A stretch of 64,000 nt of DNA from Lycorma delicatula (GCF_047948215.1 NC_134455.1:77377189-77441188); one strand, 5' to 3'. Positions 44,827 through 57,268 are shown, counted from the stretch's first letter. Made by a program: numbers and translations. Notes: a model not told the origin generated them from the letters alone.

Positions 44827-44978
44827 GAATGTATATAGCCTACTACATTCCCTGTAATGTAAGGATTAAAACGCGAGGTCATATATCTAAATTGGTTCAG
44901 CCGTTGAGCTGCCATGGTGGTAAAAACATACATACCTACACCCTTAATACATTACACTGATTTTTGAACAGTCGTGTA
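44776..44978 (+). repeat. family B repeat, right half with expanded (TA)n
   Basis: A (TA)n run of about 25 units (44777-44825) occupies the position of the family's short TA tract. It is followed by 'tatagcctactac', 'gtaaggattaaaacgcg', 'aaattggttcagccgttgagctgcc', 'acattacactg' and 'aacagtcgtgt'. The left half is missing. A frame of Tyr-Ile repeats over it is an artefact. Confidence 0.8.
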
Positions 44979-47529
44979 AAAATCAAAGTAGATATAATCG
45001 AATTCACAATTTATGAGACACTAATTAAACTATCTGGTAATTCTATAAATGTTAATTGTTATTTAGTATTTAGCCGACAACCTCAAAGAAAATTAAAAAA
45101 AAGTTTTTTCTAAATGCTTTCACTTTTTTATATTATTTTATTTTTTTATATTTTAGTTTTTCACAAAATATTTACCTAAAATGAATGAATCCTGATATAT
45201 ACATTACAAGTAAAACAAATCTAACGGTTAAAACCGTAAGATGGGAATAACCTTCAAAATACAAAAAAAAAAATTTTTTTTATAAATTATGCGGAAAATT
45301 TATTTCCTTGAATTTTTTCCGTGTATATTTTTATAGACGAATTCTTACTGAATTAATTATAGAAATTTATTTTATCCAATTGGATAAAGTATGAAATTAA
45401 AAAAGGAAAACATAACAATAATTTTAAAAAATGTATTGTCACTATCTTCTCCTTTGAAATCGTTTGCCAGATTATATTTCTAATTTCCCAATAACATTAT
45501 TGCGTAATAGGTTATTATATTTTTCATTTTCATTGTAAAATTTGTAAAAAAATTTTTCTCCTACTGGTTAAATAAAATTTAATATTCTTATTCCTTTCTT
45601 TACAACAGAAAAAAAACTTTCGATGTTAGAGAAAAATTCAATTTTTCTGTCATAAATTTAGTATTGAACCATTCCTCATTGTAGTTAAGGAAAGAGTTTC
45701 TCAATATTAAAATTTATTAAAAACTCAATTAAGCTATGGAAATTATAATTTGAATATGTTAAATTTAACTGAAAATATATGTAGATAATTTCTTATCGGT
45801 TGAAATTATTTTAGAAACCGTCCTAAAAATATGTAGGATTACCAATTAATGAATTGCTTCTCACAGAAGAGGTATATTTATTTCTTACTTTACGCAAAAT
45901 ATTGGATTGTTTTCATGGCCGTAACGCGTTAATGTACCTGTTGGACTAGTCATATTTGAATAAAATTATTTAAGCCGGTCTCTTAATTCGTTGACCAAAG
46001 TAAAATATTTCTTTTTGGATGGAATATTACCTTCGTTTTGCTGGACTCTGATGTGAATGTGTAGTAGTGAATTCGGCCCAATAAGAAAAAAAAGGAGACA
46101 CCTTGTCATTTATCAGTATCATTATTACTAAACCTGTTTCAGAATTCTTGCAGATCTTTGGAATTACTATGTAGTTTTAAAGAGTAATTGGTATTTATAT
46201 ATAGTGTAAGATCGCCTACAATCTTTATGATTAAAACATCCAATCCCGTAACAAATAGTGCTTAATTAAATACCGTCTTTTTTAAAATTGAAAATTATCT
46301 ATTAATATATATTTATTTCCTGAGCATATAAAAATAGGTAAGTTTCATCAAAGAGACGTCTGATGCCCATCAAGATTCCTATAATCTGTGAACAATCCAT
46401 GATTTTTTGTAGTTAGATATATTTTGTAGGAATTTTTAAATAATAGGATTTTTTTACAATTTATTTTTTCGTGTTACATTTTATTCTAAATGAGAAATTA
46501 CGATGAATATTTTTTTTATTCAAAATCGGTTTATTTTTTATGTTAATATATGTTAATCAGGGATGAACAAACGGACCACTAGAAAGTAATAAAAGTAAAA
46601 GAGGTATTTTCTTCAGTTTTGTATTTCTATCAAATTTTTTCGTAACAGTAGTACAAGGATGATAGTTTTGCAGATTTTTTTAAATATCTATTTTACTTTG
46701 TTTTAGATTATTATTTAGAATGCATAGAATTACCTTTTACCCTGTTGGTGACGTATTTAAAAAAATACACTTTTTAATGATAAAATTATAACGATAATAA
46801 AATCAAAATAGTTCGGATAACGAACACAAGTACACAGAAATTCTCTGATGTTATTACTTTTTTTATCTTATTATTGTTTAAACAATATTTATTAAGCTAA
46901 TGTCCTGTAATTTTATTCCTTAAGATAGTCTAATAATATTAAAACATTTGTTTTTAATAAACTGAATAAAAAGTCAATTAACGTACTATTGCAATATTTC
47001 ATTATCACAAGAATTAATCGGCCAGATTTGTGGACTTAGGTAGTGAAAACTCTTGGTAACAAAACCATAGTGATGCATATTAGCAGACATTTTTTAGTAC
47101 AAAACTATAACCATTAACGGTTTTATAAACGCATCTTTGTATTAATAGATAAAAAAATATAAGTTTTATATATTTAAAATATTTTTTATAAATAACTTTA
47201 AAAAAAACTTTACGTAAAAGAACTTTTAATTATAACTAATTTTAGTTTATTTTATAATAATGTAGTAAATATTGATAATAATTTTCAATATTATACAAAT
47301 TTTGCTTTATTTCTTTGAAAGTTCAGTGTTTTTTTTTTCAATTTACTTCTATTTATATACTTTTTTCTTTATAATTTATTCTTGTTATATAATTTATATA
47401 TTTTGTAAAGTTGGTCTAAAGTGCTCTTATATTATTAACAAAATTTCTATAATTAAAAATAAATTAAAAAATTAATTGTATAAACTATAAAATAGAATTA
47501 AAAGTAATTTTTTTCAAAAACATTTTTAG
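44979..47529. other. AT-rich DNA, no gene seen
   Basis: No repeat family or credible frame is recognised. 47272-47475 is open but is an AT-codon artefact (Ile, Phe, Tyr). Confidence 0.5.
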
Positions 47530-47655
47530 GTCCGTCATTTTGCGGGAGAGTTCAATGGCGTTATGTCCACCGGATATCTGTTGATCAATAATTCTGGTTA
47601 CACGTTTAGGCGCCAGATTGCACCGCTGCCTTCGAGCGGGAGCAAATTTTTTTAA
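47530..47655 (+). other. candidate coding relic, possibly a FLYWCH-like start
   Basis: A sharply GC-balanced patch begins right after 'aacatttttag', a possible splice acceptor. It is open for 41 codons to the taa at 47653-47655 and contains 'G-Y-L-L-I-N-N-S-G-Y-T-F-R-R'. The pattern of a Leu-Leu-Ile strand followed by Gly-Tyr-x-Phe-Arg-Arg resembles the beginning of FLYWCH-type zinc fingers, but the defining downstream Trp-x-Cys is not present in the same frame. It may be a decayed transposon or exon piece, or chance. Confidence 0.25.
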
Positions 47656-48136
47656 TTTTCAGGTCTAGATAGCATACCACTCTCTATTTTTTCTCAGAAA
47701 AAAACTATGTAACAAACATTTTTATTAGTTTAATTAATTTTATATACACAGAATACATTACAATAATTTTTAGTAACAAAGAAATACATAATAATATTTA
47801 CGCTAATTAGGATATAATATTGTTATTCAGAATACTGTAGATTATTTCATAATCATAGTTTGTTGTTATTTTTTTATGTTATTAAATTATTAATTATTTA
47901 AATTATAAATTATTATTGTTATGTTACATTAAAATAAGTTTGACACTAAATATGGCAACTTAATAAAAAAATAAGAAATAAATAATTGTAGAAAAATTAA
48001 TTAATTAATACAAACAGAAATAAGAAAATAAACATTCTGGGAAGCATATAACGAATTGTAAAATTATATATTAATTTTAAATAACTTAAAAAATTACAAA
48101 TTATTAATATAAATATGATTTATTTTTTATTAATAT

Positions 48137-48478
48137 ATGACTAAATAGGGATCTCTTCTGTTTTCCCCCCACAATGTTTTTTTTTTTACGTTACGTATTA
48201 CATATTAGTAGTTCATGTTATAATTATATGCTTATAATTATAAATATAATTAACCAAACTTAACCTACTGTTGCTTCGTTCATTAGCCTTGACCAACGAG
48301 CGAAGGTTAGCGAACGACGCGAGCATAGATTAAGATTGGTTTGATTGTATTTATAATATCTCTGCAAATACCTTCAAATACTGTGTAATAACTAAATGAG
48401 GAATTACTAATAGGTATTACCTAACGTAAAAAAAACCATTGCGGGTGAAAACAGGAAAGACTCCTAAATAGTCAACTG
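48137..48478. mobile_element. fold-back element, ~340 bp imperfect palindrome
   Basis: The outer arms pair: 'tgactaaataggga' (48137) with the reverse complement of 'agactcctaaatagtca' (to 48474); 'cttctgttttcccccc' with 'gggtgaaaacaggaaag'; 'acgtta.gta.ta..tattagta.ttc' on both sides. The inner arms pair too: 'ataaatataattaaccaaactta' with 'ttggtttgattgtatttat', and 'cgttcattagcctt' with 'aaggttagcgaacg', around a centre near 48300. No open frame. This is the structure of a fold-back MITE. I see no convincing target duplication and no second copy in the window. Confidence 0.7.
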
Positions 48479-48587
48479 AAAATAAAACAACTCGAACGAG
48501 TAAAGTGTTTGATATTGTGGTATCATTTATAATCGCGCAAAAATTTATTGTAGCACAAATTATAATCATCATACAAACTAAATATCA

Positions 48588-48589
48588 TC

Positions 48590-48652
<63 letters not shown>
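48588..48652. repeat. (TA)n microsatellite
   Basis: TA dinucleotides with one 'tacata' interruption. It lies about 110 bp right of the fold-back element. Confidence 0.95.
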
Positions 48653-48654
<2 letters not shown>

Positions 48655-49107
48655 AAATGATTATTTATATATATTTATGAAATTAGCATCTGCTAACAAT
48701 ACTGAGGTGTTTTAATTTAATTTTTGTTACTTCAACTAGAGTTACTTCTGATATATGATATATTACTAATTTTCTTATTTATAAGTATTGAAAATTATTG
48801 TTCACCTTTTTACGATAAAAATTAGCGTATGTTCGGTTGATCATTAAACTCTCAACAGATAGGTATTTTTATCGTAAATAATGAAAAAGAAAAGATTTTT
48901 CTTTACATTTTAAATATTAACGATTATATTTCTTTCTGATTATCAAAAGTAAACTTTAATGAATATTTTCATATAGTAATTAAGTAATTCATGTAATAAT
49001 TGATTAACCGTCATTTCATAATTTACATGATATGTTTCTAAATTTCCTATGCACATCTGATTAAAATGATTTTTCCCCCTGTAATTTTAATTAAATCGAC
49101 GTTTTTG

Positions 49108-49238
49108 AGCTCAACACTAACACAAAGGAATTCCTTTGTGTTAGTTTTGAGCTAAAAATTGATAAAATTGAATTGAGCAAAAAATTCATAATGATGAATT
49201 TTTTGCGTAATTCATAATGATGAATTACGCAAAAAATT
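49108..49238. repeat. cluster of three overlapping inverted repeats
   Basis: Hairpin 1: 49108-49130 with 49131-49153, 23 bp, no spacer, one mismatch, centred on 'ggaattcc'. Hairpin 2: 49177-49189 with 49194-49206 ('gcaaaaaattcat', loop 'aatg'). Hairpin 3: 49197-49215 with 49220-49238 (19 bp perfect, loop 'aatg'). Hairpins 2 and 3 share bases 49197-49206, so they are mutually exclusive folds, and 'aattcataatgatgaatt' occurs twice. Confidence 0.9.
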
Positions 49239-49468
49239 GATAAAATTATTAATATTAAACAGCAGTAACTTTTAATAAAAACAATAAATTATACAGTTAT
49301 TTTATTTAGGAAATATATTTTTAAAATTTCCGAAATATTTTTATAAATTAAAAATCTCCTTTTGCTTTCAAAGATATTTGTTTTTTCATTTTTATTACAA
49401 TTAAAATAAAGTAGTTCACATCTAATTTAATTATTATTATAATACATGATTTTCTTTCTTTTTTTTAG

Positions 49469-49528
49469 TGTGCTGTCAGAAAACTCGAAAAAATACTTCA
49501 ATGGCTGAATGCAATTGAAGCAATGATG
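49469..49528 (+). CDS. candidate 60-nt internal exon, unknown gene
   Basis: A strong pyrimidine tract 'tttctttcttttttttag' ends at 49468. The next 60 nt are open in one frame, C-A-V-R-K-L-E-K-I-L-Q-W-L-N-A-I-E-A-M-M, and are followed by GT at 49529 ('atg|gtattg', a weak donor). The length is a multiple of three and the composition is less AT-rich than the flanks. The peptide looks amphipathic and helical. I do not recognise the gene, and the weak donor and absence of neighbouring exons keep confidence low. Confidence 0.3.
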
Positions 49529-50827
49529 GTATTGTTTGTTGTAATTTGCCACTCCTTTATTTTCTGTACTAAATATGAAATACTTGTATATTTAAAAACA
49601 CTTTTGTTTGTAGTTTCATAAAGGAGTCTTTATCAATAAAGTGTAAACTACATTTTCATTATAGAAAATAAGCAAATATCTATTGTAATAATTATGCAAA
49701 ATAAGGAAATATTTAACTATTACGAAAAACAGAATTAAAAACTGCACTTTTTATATAAAAAAAGAATAAGAACACAAATTGATTATTTATAATTATGTAG
49801 GAATCATATTATAGCAAAAAAATTGAGTTGTAATTTAATATAAATTCCAAAGCATTAAAGACATTATTCACAAAAAAGGTGTAAAGCCTCGCATAAAGAA
49901 AATATCAATTAAGTTAATTGTATGTAAATGTGGGTTGAAGAATATATAAAACATGAATTTATATTCGTATAAAATATTTAAAAAAATGTAAACTAATTTT
50001 TTTTTTAGTAAAAAAATCTTTTTCTACCAGATGGGTGTTCTACATGAAGGATAGCGCTTTTTAGAAATTGAAAATAAAAAAAACTATTAAAAAAAAATAT
50101 AAATTTTTATTTTTTATCTTGTGAAATTTTTATAGAATTCAAATATAACAATAAAATTTCTGTGAATTCTTTATAAGTGAGGCAAAGTTCCTCAAAATTC
50201 AAATTAAGATAGGTGGATTTAGATTTTGTTTAATCAAGATGCTGTTGCTAAAGAATATGTTGGTTTTAATATTAAACTTCTTTTCTTTTTTTTTATGATA
50301 AACAAAATATGTAATAAAATTGAAAGAAAGTTTTCTGAGAAAAAAAGAAAGACTAACTCCCCCCCCCCCCCCCCTACAACCAATCATACCAATCATATGC
50401 ACCACAGTCCAGCGACTGTGCAGTATATAAATTAATGAAATTAAATATAATTATATAAAATTTCAAAAAAATAAATATAATAAATAAGTAAGCTTTCCAA
50501 TAGTTAAAGCTTTACTAAAATCGGATCAGTAGTTTAAAATTTATAGAATAATAAAAAAATATATAGACTATCAAATATTTAATCGTACAAAGCAAAGTTT
50601 ATTTCATTTATATCTCTATTAGAATTACGAATATTTGGTCAAACTGCACCCATATACAAATATTATATAAACTAAAATTTAAAAAAGCAAATTACCCTTT
50701 TCAATCAGTTTAGTAATTTTAACTTAATAGAAATATAATATTTCTAAGTTATAACACATAATATTTTCTTAATGCTATACATTAAGGGTACAATGTGAGA
50801 TATTACATAAGTGATCTGTAAACATAT

Positions 50828-50860
<33 letters not shown>

Positions 50861-52325
50861 TATGATCTATTAACACGTTATGTAATACCATATGAAAAAG
50901 TTTAGTTTATTTGAAAGTTCAAAACAGATTATTGAAAGGAAACATTTTGTACGTAAAATGTATAGCAAACTGTATTAATTTTACTGTTAATATTTTTAAA
51001 TTATTTGCTATTATTAATTAATTTTTAATTAATTGTTTGTTTTTTTAGTTTCAATTAAATAAAAGTATTAATTTGAAAATATATCTTGGATTATATTTTT
51101 TTTTTGTTGGCAAAATAGAATAAAAATGATGAACGTACTTCAAGATATTATAAAATAACTAACATTTTCATTGTAAGTTTACTTTAATATTTTTCATTAT
51201 GAAGAATTATAACTTGTAAATATAAGTTATTACCTTTTAAAATATTGTTAAATAACAACATAACATTTTGAAATACTTTTATGTAAACTTCCATAAAAAG
51301 CCTCCATTAAATACTAGAAATTTATCTTATATTTTTTAATTAAAACCAAAGAGATCTAACAAATCAAATAATGCATGTAGAAAATAATTATAAATCGTTA
51401 ATTGCATAAAAAAAATGAAAGTAAAGTCGCTTGCTAGTGCATTGAGTCAACAAAGAAATTTCACTGCTTTAAATAAAAAAAATTATCATTTACTTTTATG
51501 TTTGTAAAAAATGTTCAAATATGTTTTTAAATTATGAATCTATTAGCTATTTTCAATCTTGCAAATATTTACAAAATTATGATAAAAGAGATAGAAAATT
51601 ATTAAACTAATATTTACGTATTCTAAACCGTTACACTTAAATATGACACAACACTGACGTTATAGGTTGATTTTAGGACTAACTAGTGGTAGTATATATT
51701 CCTATTTGGCCGGTTTCCCTTATGTAAAAGATGAAAAAAAAGGAGTTCAAAACCAGATTTAAGAAAATAAAAATTATATTAGCTTCCCTTCCCCTCTTTT
51801 TACATTTTTTGTGACACCTTTGAAAATATTTTGACCCCTTTAAACTCTTCCCTAATACAAAGAACCGGACAATAGGTTGTAGATAAAAGATCTTGACGCT
51901 AGTCACACTGACAGCTGGCCTCTCATTTCACTCTCTACTTAGCCGGTTACCCCCCCCTTTCTAGAACTATCTATTACCTTTTATCCCTACAAATTATGGA
52001 ACATCACGCGAATGATTATTTGATATTTGAAAATTATAATTGTATTTATTAAAATTATATAATTTTATATATAACAGTAAACGCGAGCATGTGTACACAT
52101 CCACAAACATATGTAATTAATTATTTTATCAATGTGCATAAAAAATAATATTTATTAATATTCTAAATATGTAACATTAATAAATATTTAAATATATTAA
52201 TATTTAAAATTCATGAATTTATTCAAACTAATCCATTAGTAAGAGAAAATAAAATATTCCTGAAATATTATTATAATGTATTCTTGAATTTAAGTAAGTA
52301 CAAAAACAAAACAAAAATTTCATTC
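49529..52325. other. AT-rich DNA with simple repeats
   Basis: No gene is recognised. A C homopolymer of 16 lies at 50359-50374 and a TA tract at 50828-50853. Frames at 50199-50435 and 51679-51906 show no motifs. Confidence 0.5.
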
Positions 52326-52400
52326 GACCTCCGTGGCTGAGTAGGTAGCATCTTGGGATTTCGTGTGCAGGTGTCCCGGGTTCGAATGCCAAAGTAGAGG
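52326..52400 (+). repeat. SINE-1-like tRNA-derived head
   Basis: 'cgacctccgtggctgagtaggtagca' (A-box-like) and 'cccgggttcgaatgcc' (B box, 52375-52390) match the SINE-1 head, but the typical body and tail do not follow. Confidence 0.65.
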
Positions 52401-52735
52401 TATTTATTGTTACTGTAGGTAGGTAGTATCTACTGATCTTATACCGGATATTATGTCTAACGGACTGATGACCATATTTGTTGATATTCGCTCTCACATT
52501 TGGTTTCTAATTGTATTTTTATTTAAAAAGAAAAAAATTAAACTAAATCTGAAAATAATTAAAATATTTAATAACAATAAAATTAATAATTTAAATTTAT
52601 TACAGTATAGGTTAATACTAAATATTATCAGTTCAGTTGTTTTTTCATTAGTTTCGAAGCTTGTGGAAGAATTTGAAACGTCGGAATATGAAATTAATAT
52701 TTCGTTTGTGTATATGAAATGTAATTTTTTTTAGC

Positions 52736-52828
52736 GGGTGACAAACCTCACGCCTGATCGGGATTCGAATCTGCGACCATATGGATCAAAGATAGAGACA
52801 CTAGAACTTCGTCACAAAAGTGGGCTAA
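52736..52828 (-). repeat. SINE-1-like head, minus strand
   Basis: On the minus strand 'cagattcgaatcccgatcaggcgtgagg' matches the SINE-1 B-box region, preceded by a decayed A-box part ending 'tgtgacgaagttc'. It is inverted relative to the copy at 52326, with a motif-less 93-codon open frame (52453-52734) between them. Confidence 0.6.
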
Positions 52829-53628
52829 TTTTTATTTATTAATTTACAAATTAATGAAATTAAATATAATTATATAAAATTTCCAAAAAAAATATAATAA
52901 ATAAGTAAATAATTTCATTGTCACCAAAAATACCAATACATAGGATAATATTTCCTAGTGAAATTCTTCAGTACTGACTCTTGGATGACTGAGTTTATTA
53001 TATCTGCAAACAATCTTTAAGACTTAAAAGTTTTAAGATTTTAATTAATGCGAAAAATATATCATAGATTGATAATTTCCTGTGTTTAGTTTTCAGCACT
53101 ATTATTCACTATACAAAATTTTGAAATATTTCTAGACTACAGAAGAAAGTTATTACATATAGAATATGAAAAAAAATTGTAACATCTCTATAACTTTTCA
53201 AACCTTCAGTTAATAAGTGTACATTATTTATTGAGAAAATAAATTTCAATAATACCAGATTACAGAAAAGGTATGTAATACCTTTTAAAGTATGCCATAC
53301 CTTTCTTGAAATCTAACCCAGGACTAGTTGAATGAGAAGAGAGTATGTGATCATAACACAAATAAACGTAGCTGTTACACAAATGGATTACTGATTTATA
53401 AAAATACATTAATAAATAAATATTTTATCTTAATCGATACGTAAATACACTATACAGATGGAATACAATATATAGATGATAGTGTATATGTATATATATA
53501 TATATTACTCTATGGATAAAAAGTAACTACCGCAATATTTGCCAGAATTTATCAAGGGAATTTTAAAATAACCTTCATCAGAACAGCATAACAAAATTAT
53601 ATTAATTAATTTTTTAAATAAAAAAATT

Positions 53629-54290
53629 TGATGTGGACACCCAGGAGTACTTTCTTGTACTCCTATTAAATTACATACACACATTTTTTTTTCATGAAAA
53701 CTATAAAATTTTATTTCATTAATAACTTCCGATATTTTTTTTATATTTATTATTAAATTATTATTTATTACAAAACTTTTTTTTTTATAATCGGAGTTTA
53801 ATATTGTAACTGATGTTGATATTGACATTGATTAATTAAAAAAAAGTTTAAAAAGTCGAACCTATGTGCCCTTGTAAAATCCAAATATTTCATTAATTAA
53901 AATTTCATTTGCCTATAAATCTGTAACCAATCATAAGTAAGTACCACTTATTATAAATCGTTGAAAAGCTCTCAATGACGGCTTATTACTGCAATTAAGA
54001 AAAAGCTCAAATTCCAATTTTTTTTTAATTTTGGGCTTTATTGGACACTTTTGTTCAGTCAATTGCAATCAAATAGGAAGCTGGACAACTAGATGTTACA
54101 ACAGTCCTAAATCCAAAATTTCAACTTCCTATGGCTAATTGTTTTTGAGTTATGCGAGATAAATACGTGCGTACAGGCATCACGCCGAAACTAGTCAAAA
54201 TGAATTCAGGGATGGTCAAAATGGATATTTCCGTTGAAATTTGGAAACCGAAATTTTTCGTGATACTTGATTTAGTTGATACAAGGAAGA
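53629..54290 (+). repeat. family A repeat, copy 4
   Basis: It starts 'tgatgtggacaccc...tttcttgtac' and ends 'gatacaaggaag' (54279-54290). All the family landmarks are present ('cgaacctatgtgcccttg', 'gttcagtcaattgcaatcaaa', 'gcatcacgccgaaac', 'tttccgttgaaat'). The B-box region is the most decayed of the four copies, having lost several bases. Confidence 0.85.
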
Positions 54291-56118
54291 AAAAACAACA
54301 TTTGTTTAAATTCCTTATTAATAATTTATAAATAAATACGTAAAAATAACGATAAATTATATATATGAAATCACTAAATAACGAAAATTACAAAAAAACA
54401 AATAATAATTCAGTTCATTCGGAGATAAAGAAAATAATTTAACCTCACATTTCTCATTAAATGGGATGGAGAAAATTCTGGATTACAAAATTATTTTTTG
54501 TTAGAATTATTTTAAAATTTATTTATGGGATCATATTTTTTTGTGGTAAAGGAAATCTTGTGATTGTTTTTAGAAAATTAATGAAAAAGTGTTTTAGATA
54601 AATTAGCAATTTATTAAAAATGGCAAATGAGACATGATAAGGCTGTTTATTGTAAACAAATTTATAATATTGAGTTGTACTAGGTTCTATTTTGTAGTTT
54701 AGTAGAGGTGGATATTGTGTTTTATTTTTAAATAAATATTATTTTTAGCAAACGTTCCATGTTCATAAATAAATATTTATATTTATTTCTTCATGATTGG
54801 ACATGGAGCTAAATTATTTAATTTTAATCATTATTAACCTGGGAAAAACTACTAAATGGCAATAATATGTGATAATAAATTAACACGTCGTACAAAAAAA
54901 AGTATATCAGTTGTAAAATAAAAAAACAAAAATCCATAATTTTAAATTGTTGAACTGCTACACTCAATTATTAGACCAAAGCATCTCAATAAAATTAATC
55001 ATTTATTGATTTTGTTATTTATGAGCAACAAACTTCACCTTCCTTTTATTTTTATCTAAGTAAATACACCTAAAACCCTCTTAGATAGGAATTTTTTAAT
55101 TTTTTTTAGGAAGATAAAATTTTATGGATACGCATCATTTATTTTTTACATCTCAAAAAAAATCAGCAAACAAAAAAAACTCTGAGAGCATTTAAAATGG
55201 TATTTAATAAAACGATCTTTCTCAACTACAGTTACTTTCGTCTGTTATTATTATGTTTGTATATATATATATACATTTTTTTTTTTTTTAGTTGTATGGC
55301 CATCGACGCTAAGGTCAGTAGCCTTCATCACAGTCACATTCTTAAAAAAAAAAAGTAAAATAAATTAGTATAAAGAGAATGACAATTATTATTATTTATT
55401 AATTTTCGTAATGAGAAATGAATTTCCTATTGTACTCGTATTAAATAGTAAGCCTGATTTATAATTGAACTCGGAAACATCTGTTTTTTAAATTTCTCTA
55501 AATGTTCATTTGATTTTATAAATTTAAATTAAATTAGTCATTTTACAAATAGAATTACGCACTTAAAACTTTTTTTTTAATAAATTATTATTTTAATGGA
55601 AGACTCATTAAAAGAAATAAAATTCACCGGAAAATATTCACAAGAAAATAAAAGGACTAATGACAGTAGATGTTGATTAAAAAAAACTCTTTTAGAAGAG
55701 AAAAAACATAATAAATAAAAAATAACAATAGTTTCATCAGATATTCAATAACTTTTATTTAAAAACAAATATATTAAAACAATAAATTAATTAAGAATTC
55801 TGGCTATTGTTGATTTAGCACTTCATTAAAAACCGAAAGCAACTGAATAATAAAATTAACTTTTTCTTAATCGTAATTGAGACGTGAACAGAATTTCTGA
55901 TAAAAACCACTTTATTTTAGAGGTATTTTAATGTAAAAAGGATTTCCATCTAATATTTTCGTAGTAAATATTTGTTTTTATACAGTAATATATAAGTAAA
56001 TGAATGGGATGGAATTTCTTCTTCTGTTATTTCTATTTTGAAAGTAATATACACATATTGTTTTGTAAAACAGATAATATTACTTTTATTTTAAATATAA
56101 CAGGTTTGTTGGAGTCCA
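54291..56118. other. AT-rich DNA, no gene seen
   Basis: One less AT-rich word, 'tatggccatcgacgctaaggtcagtagcc' (55293-55321), stands after a T run and may be a transposon end. Nothing else is recognised. Confidence 0.45.
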
Positions 56119-56207
56119 CACGCACGAGCGCGCGCGCGCACACACGCACGCAGCGAGAGTGTGAGTTTGAGAGGGCACGTTTGTGTGTGTGTGTGTGTGT
56201 GTGTGTT
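56119..56207. repeat. compound (CA)/(CG)/(GT) repeat
   Basis: Alternating purine-pyrimidine runs: 'cacacgcacgagcgcgcgcgcgcac' on the left and (GT)n at 56181-56207, separated by a short purine-rich spacer. Frames across it are artefacts. Confidence 0.9.
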
Positions 56208-56999
56208 ATTAAAGTACCTGAAAGATTTTTACCTGGACATATCCTCAATTTGCTGACTAAATACAAGGAAATAAAGGAGGTATAGATGGAAAAAGGCGAA
56301 GAATGTATGAGCATGTATATCTTAGATTTATATGAAAATACATGAAGAGGATCCCATCCAAAAAAGAACGTGAGTTCATAAAGAGGTGTAGTATTTTCTT
56401 CGTTATGTTTCATTATACATTATTTTATTTAATTAAAAACATTATAGAAAAAAATTTGAAGATTTTAAAACGCAGAATGACAGACTAAACAAATTTTTTA
56501 AATTAGATTTTCAGAAGCCTTGTGGTGTGAATTTAACTTCATTAGGTAATTTTAATTTTATTTTTTATGAAACAGAAGAGCGACTAACAAATAATCAGTA
56601 AACTGGGGTAGAAAGATAACCAGCAATAATATGTTAGTTAAATTAGATACTGCAACCAAGGGTTGTAGTAGGTAATCTGTTATAAGACATAAATCTCTCT
56701 ACAAAATGGTATGGCTATTTTCAAGAATATCAATATCCGATTCAAGGTTTACTAGGAAAATTGGACTGATTTTGTCATTATTTTTTCTATTGAGATAATT
56801 ATACATCAGCATTCCAATCTCACCAAATTCAGAATATTCAACCCTGCAAATTTAAGACGGAAGTATTTCAATGTCTAGCCTCTGAAACTTTAAAAATCTA
56901 GAATATTCGTTAATCTTAAAGGAACAAACAGTAAAGTCTTTTAATATTTTGTTACGACTGAAATGTATATTTTTAACGCACCACTTTAAGATGCCACTA

Positions 57000-57268
57000 A
57001 ATATTTTGTTTTTATTTAATAGTATTTTTATTATGAACTTTGTAGTACACTGTTTTTAGTAATACATAATTTTTTTGTGTTTATTTTCTAACAAATTTAG
57101 TAGTATATAATATTTTTTAAGTTTTTGTTGATGTAATTATTAATGTCTTTTGTTCTGTATTTTTATTTTTCATTGTAAATGTATTTGTACTGTACTGAAT
57201 GCGCACTTGCCGATAAGGCTTCGAGTTTTTTTCAGAGACCCAAATACATATAATGAGGAATAAAGTTT
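57000..57268 (+). other. possible LINE or gene 3' tail
   Basis: T-rich sequence with 'gaatgcgcacttgccgataaggcttcgag' and, about 45 nt later, 'aataaa' (57260-57265) resembles the 3' UTRs of insect LINEs or genes. No coding sequence is recognised upstream and there is no clear A run, so this is tentative. Confidence 0.25.

Noticed and set aside
56004..56413. Overlapping plus and minus frames with Arg/Ala/Cys/His repeats
   Set aside because: Artefacts of the CG/CA/GT compound repeat.
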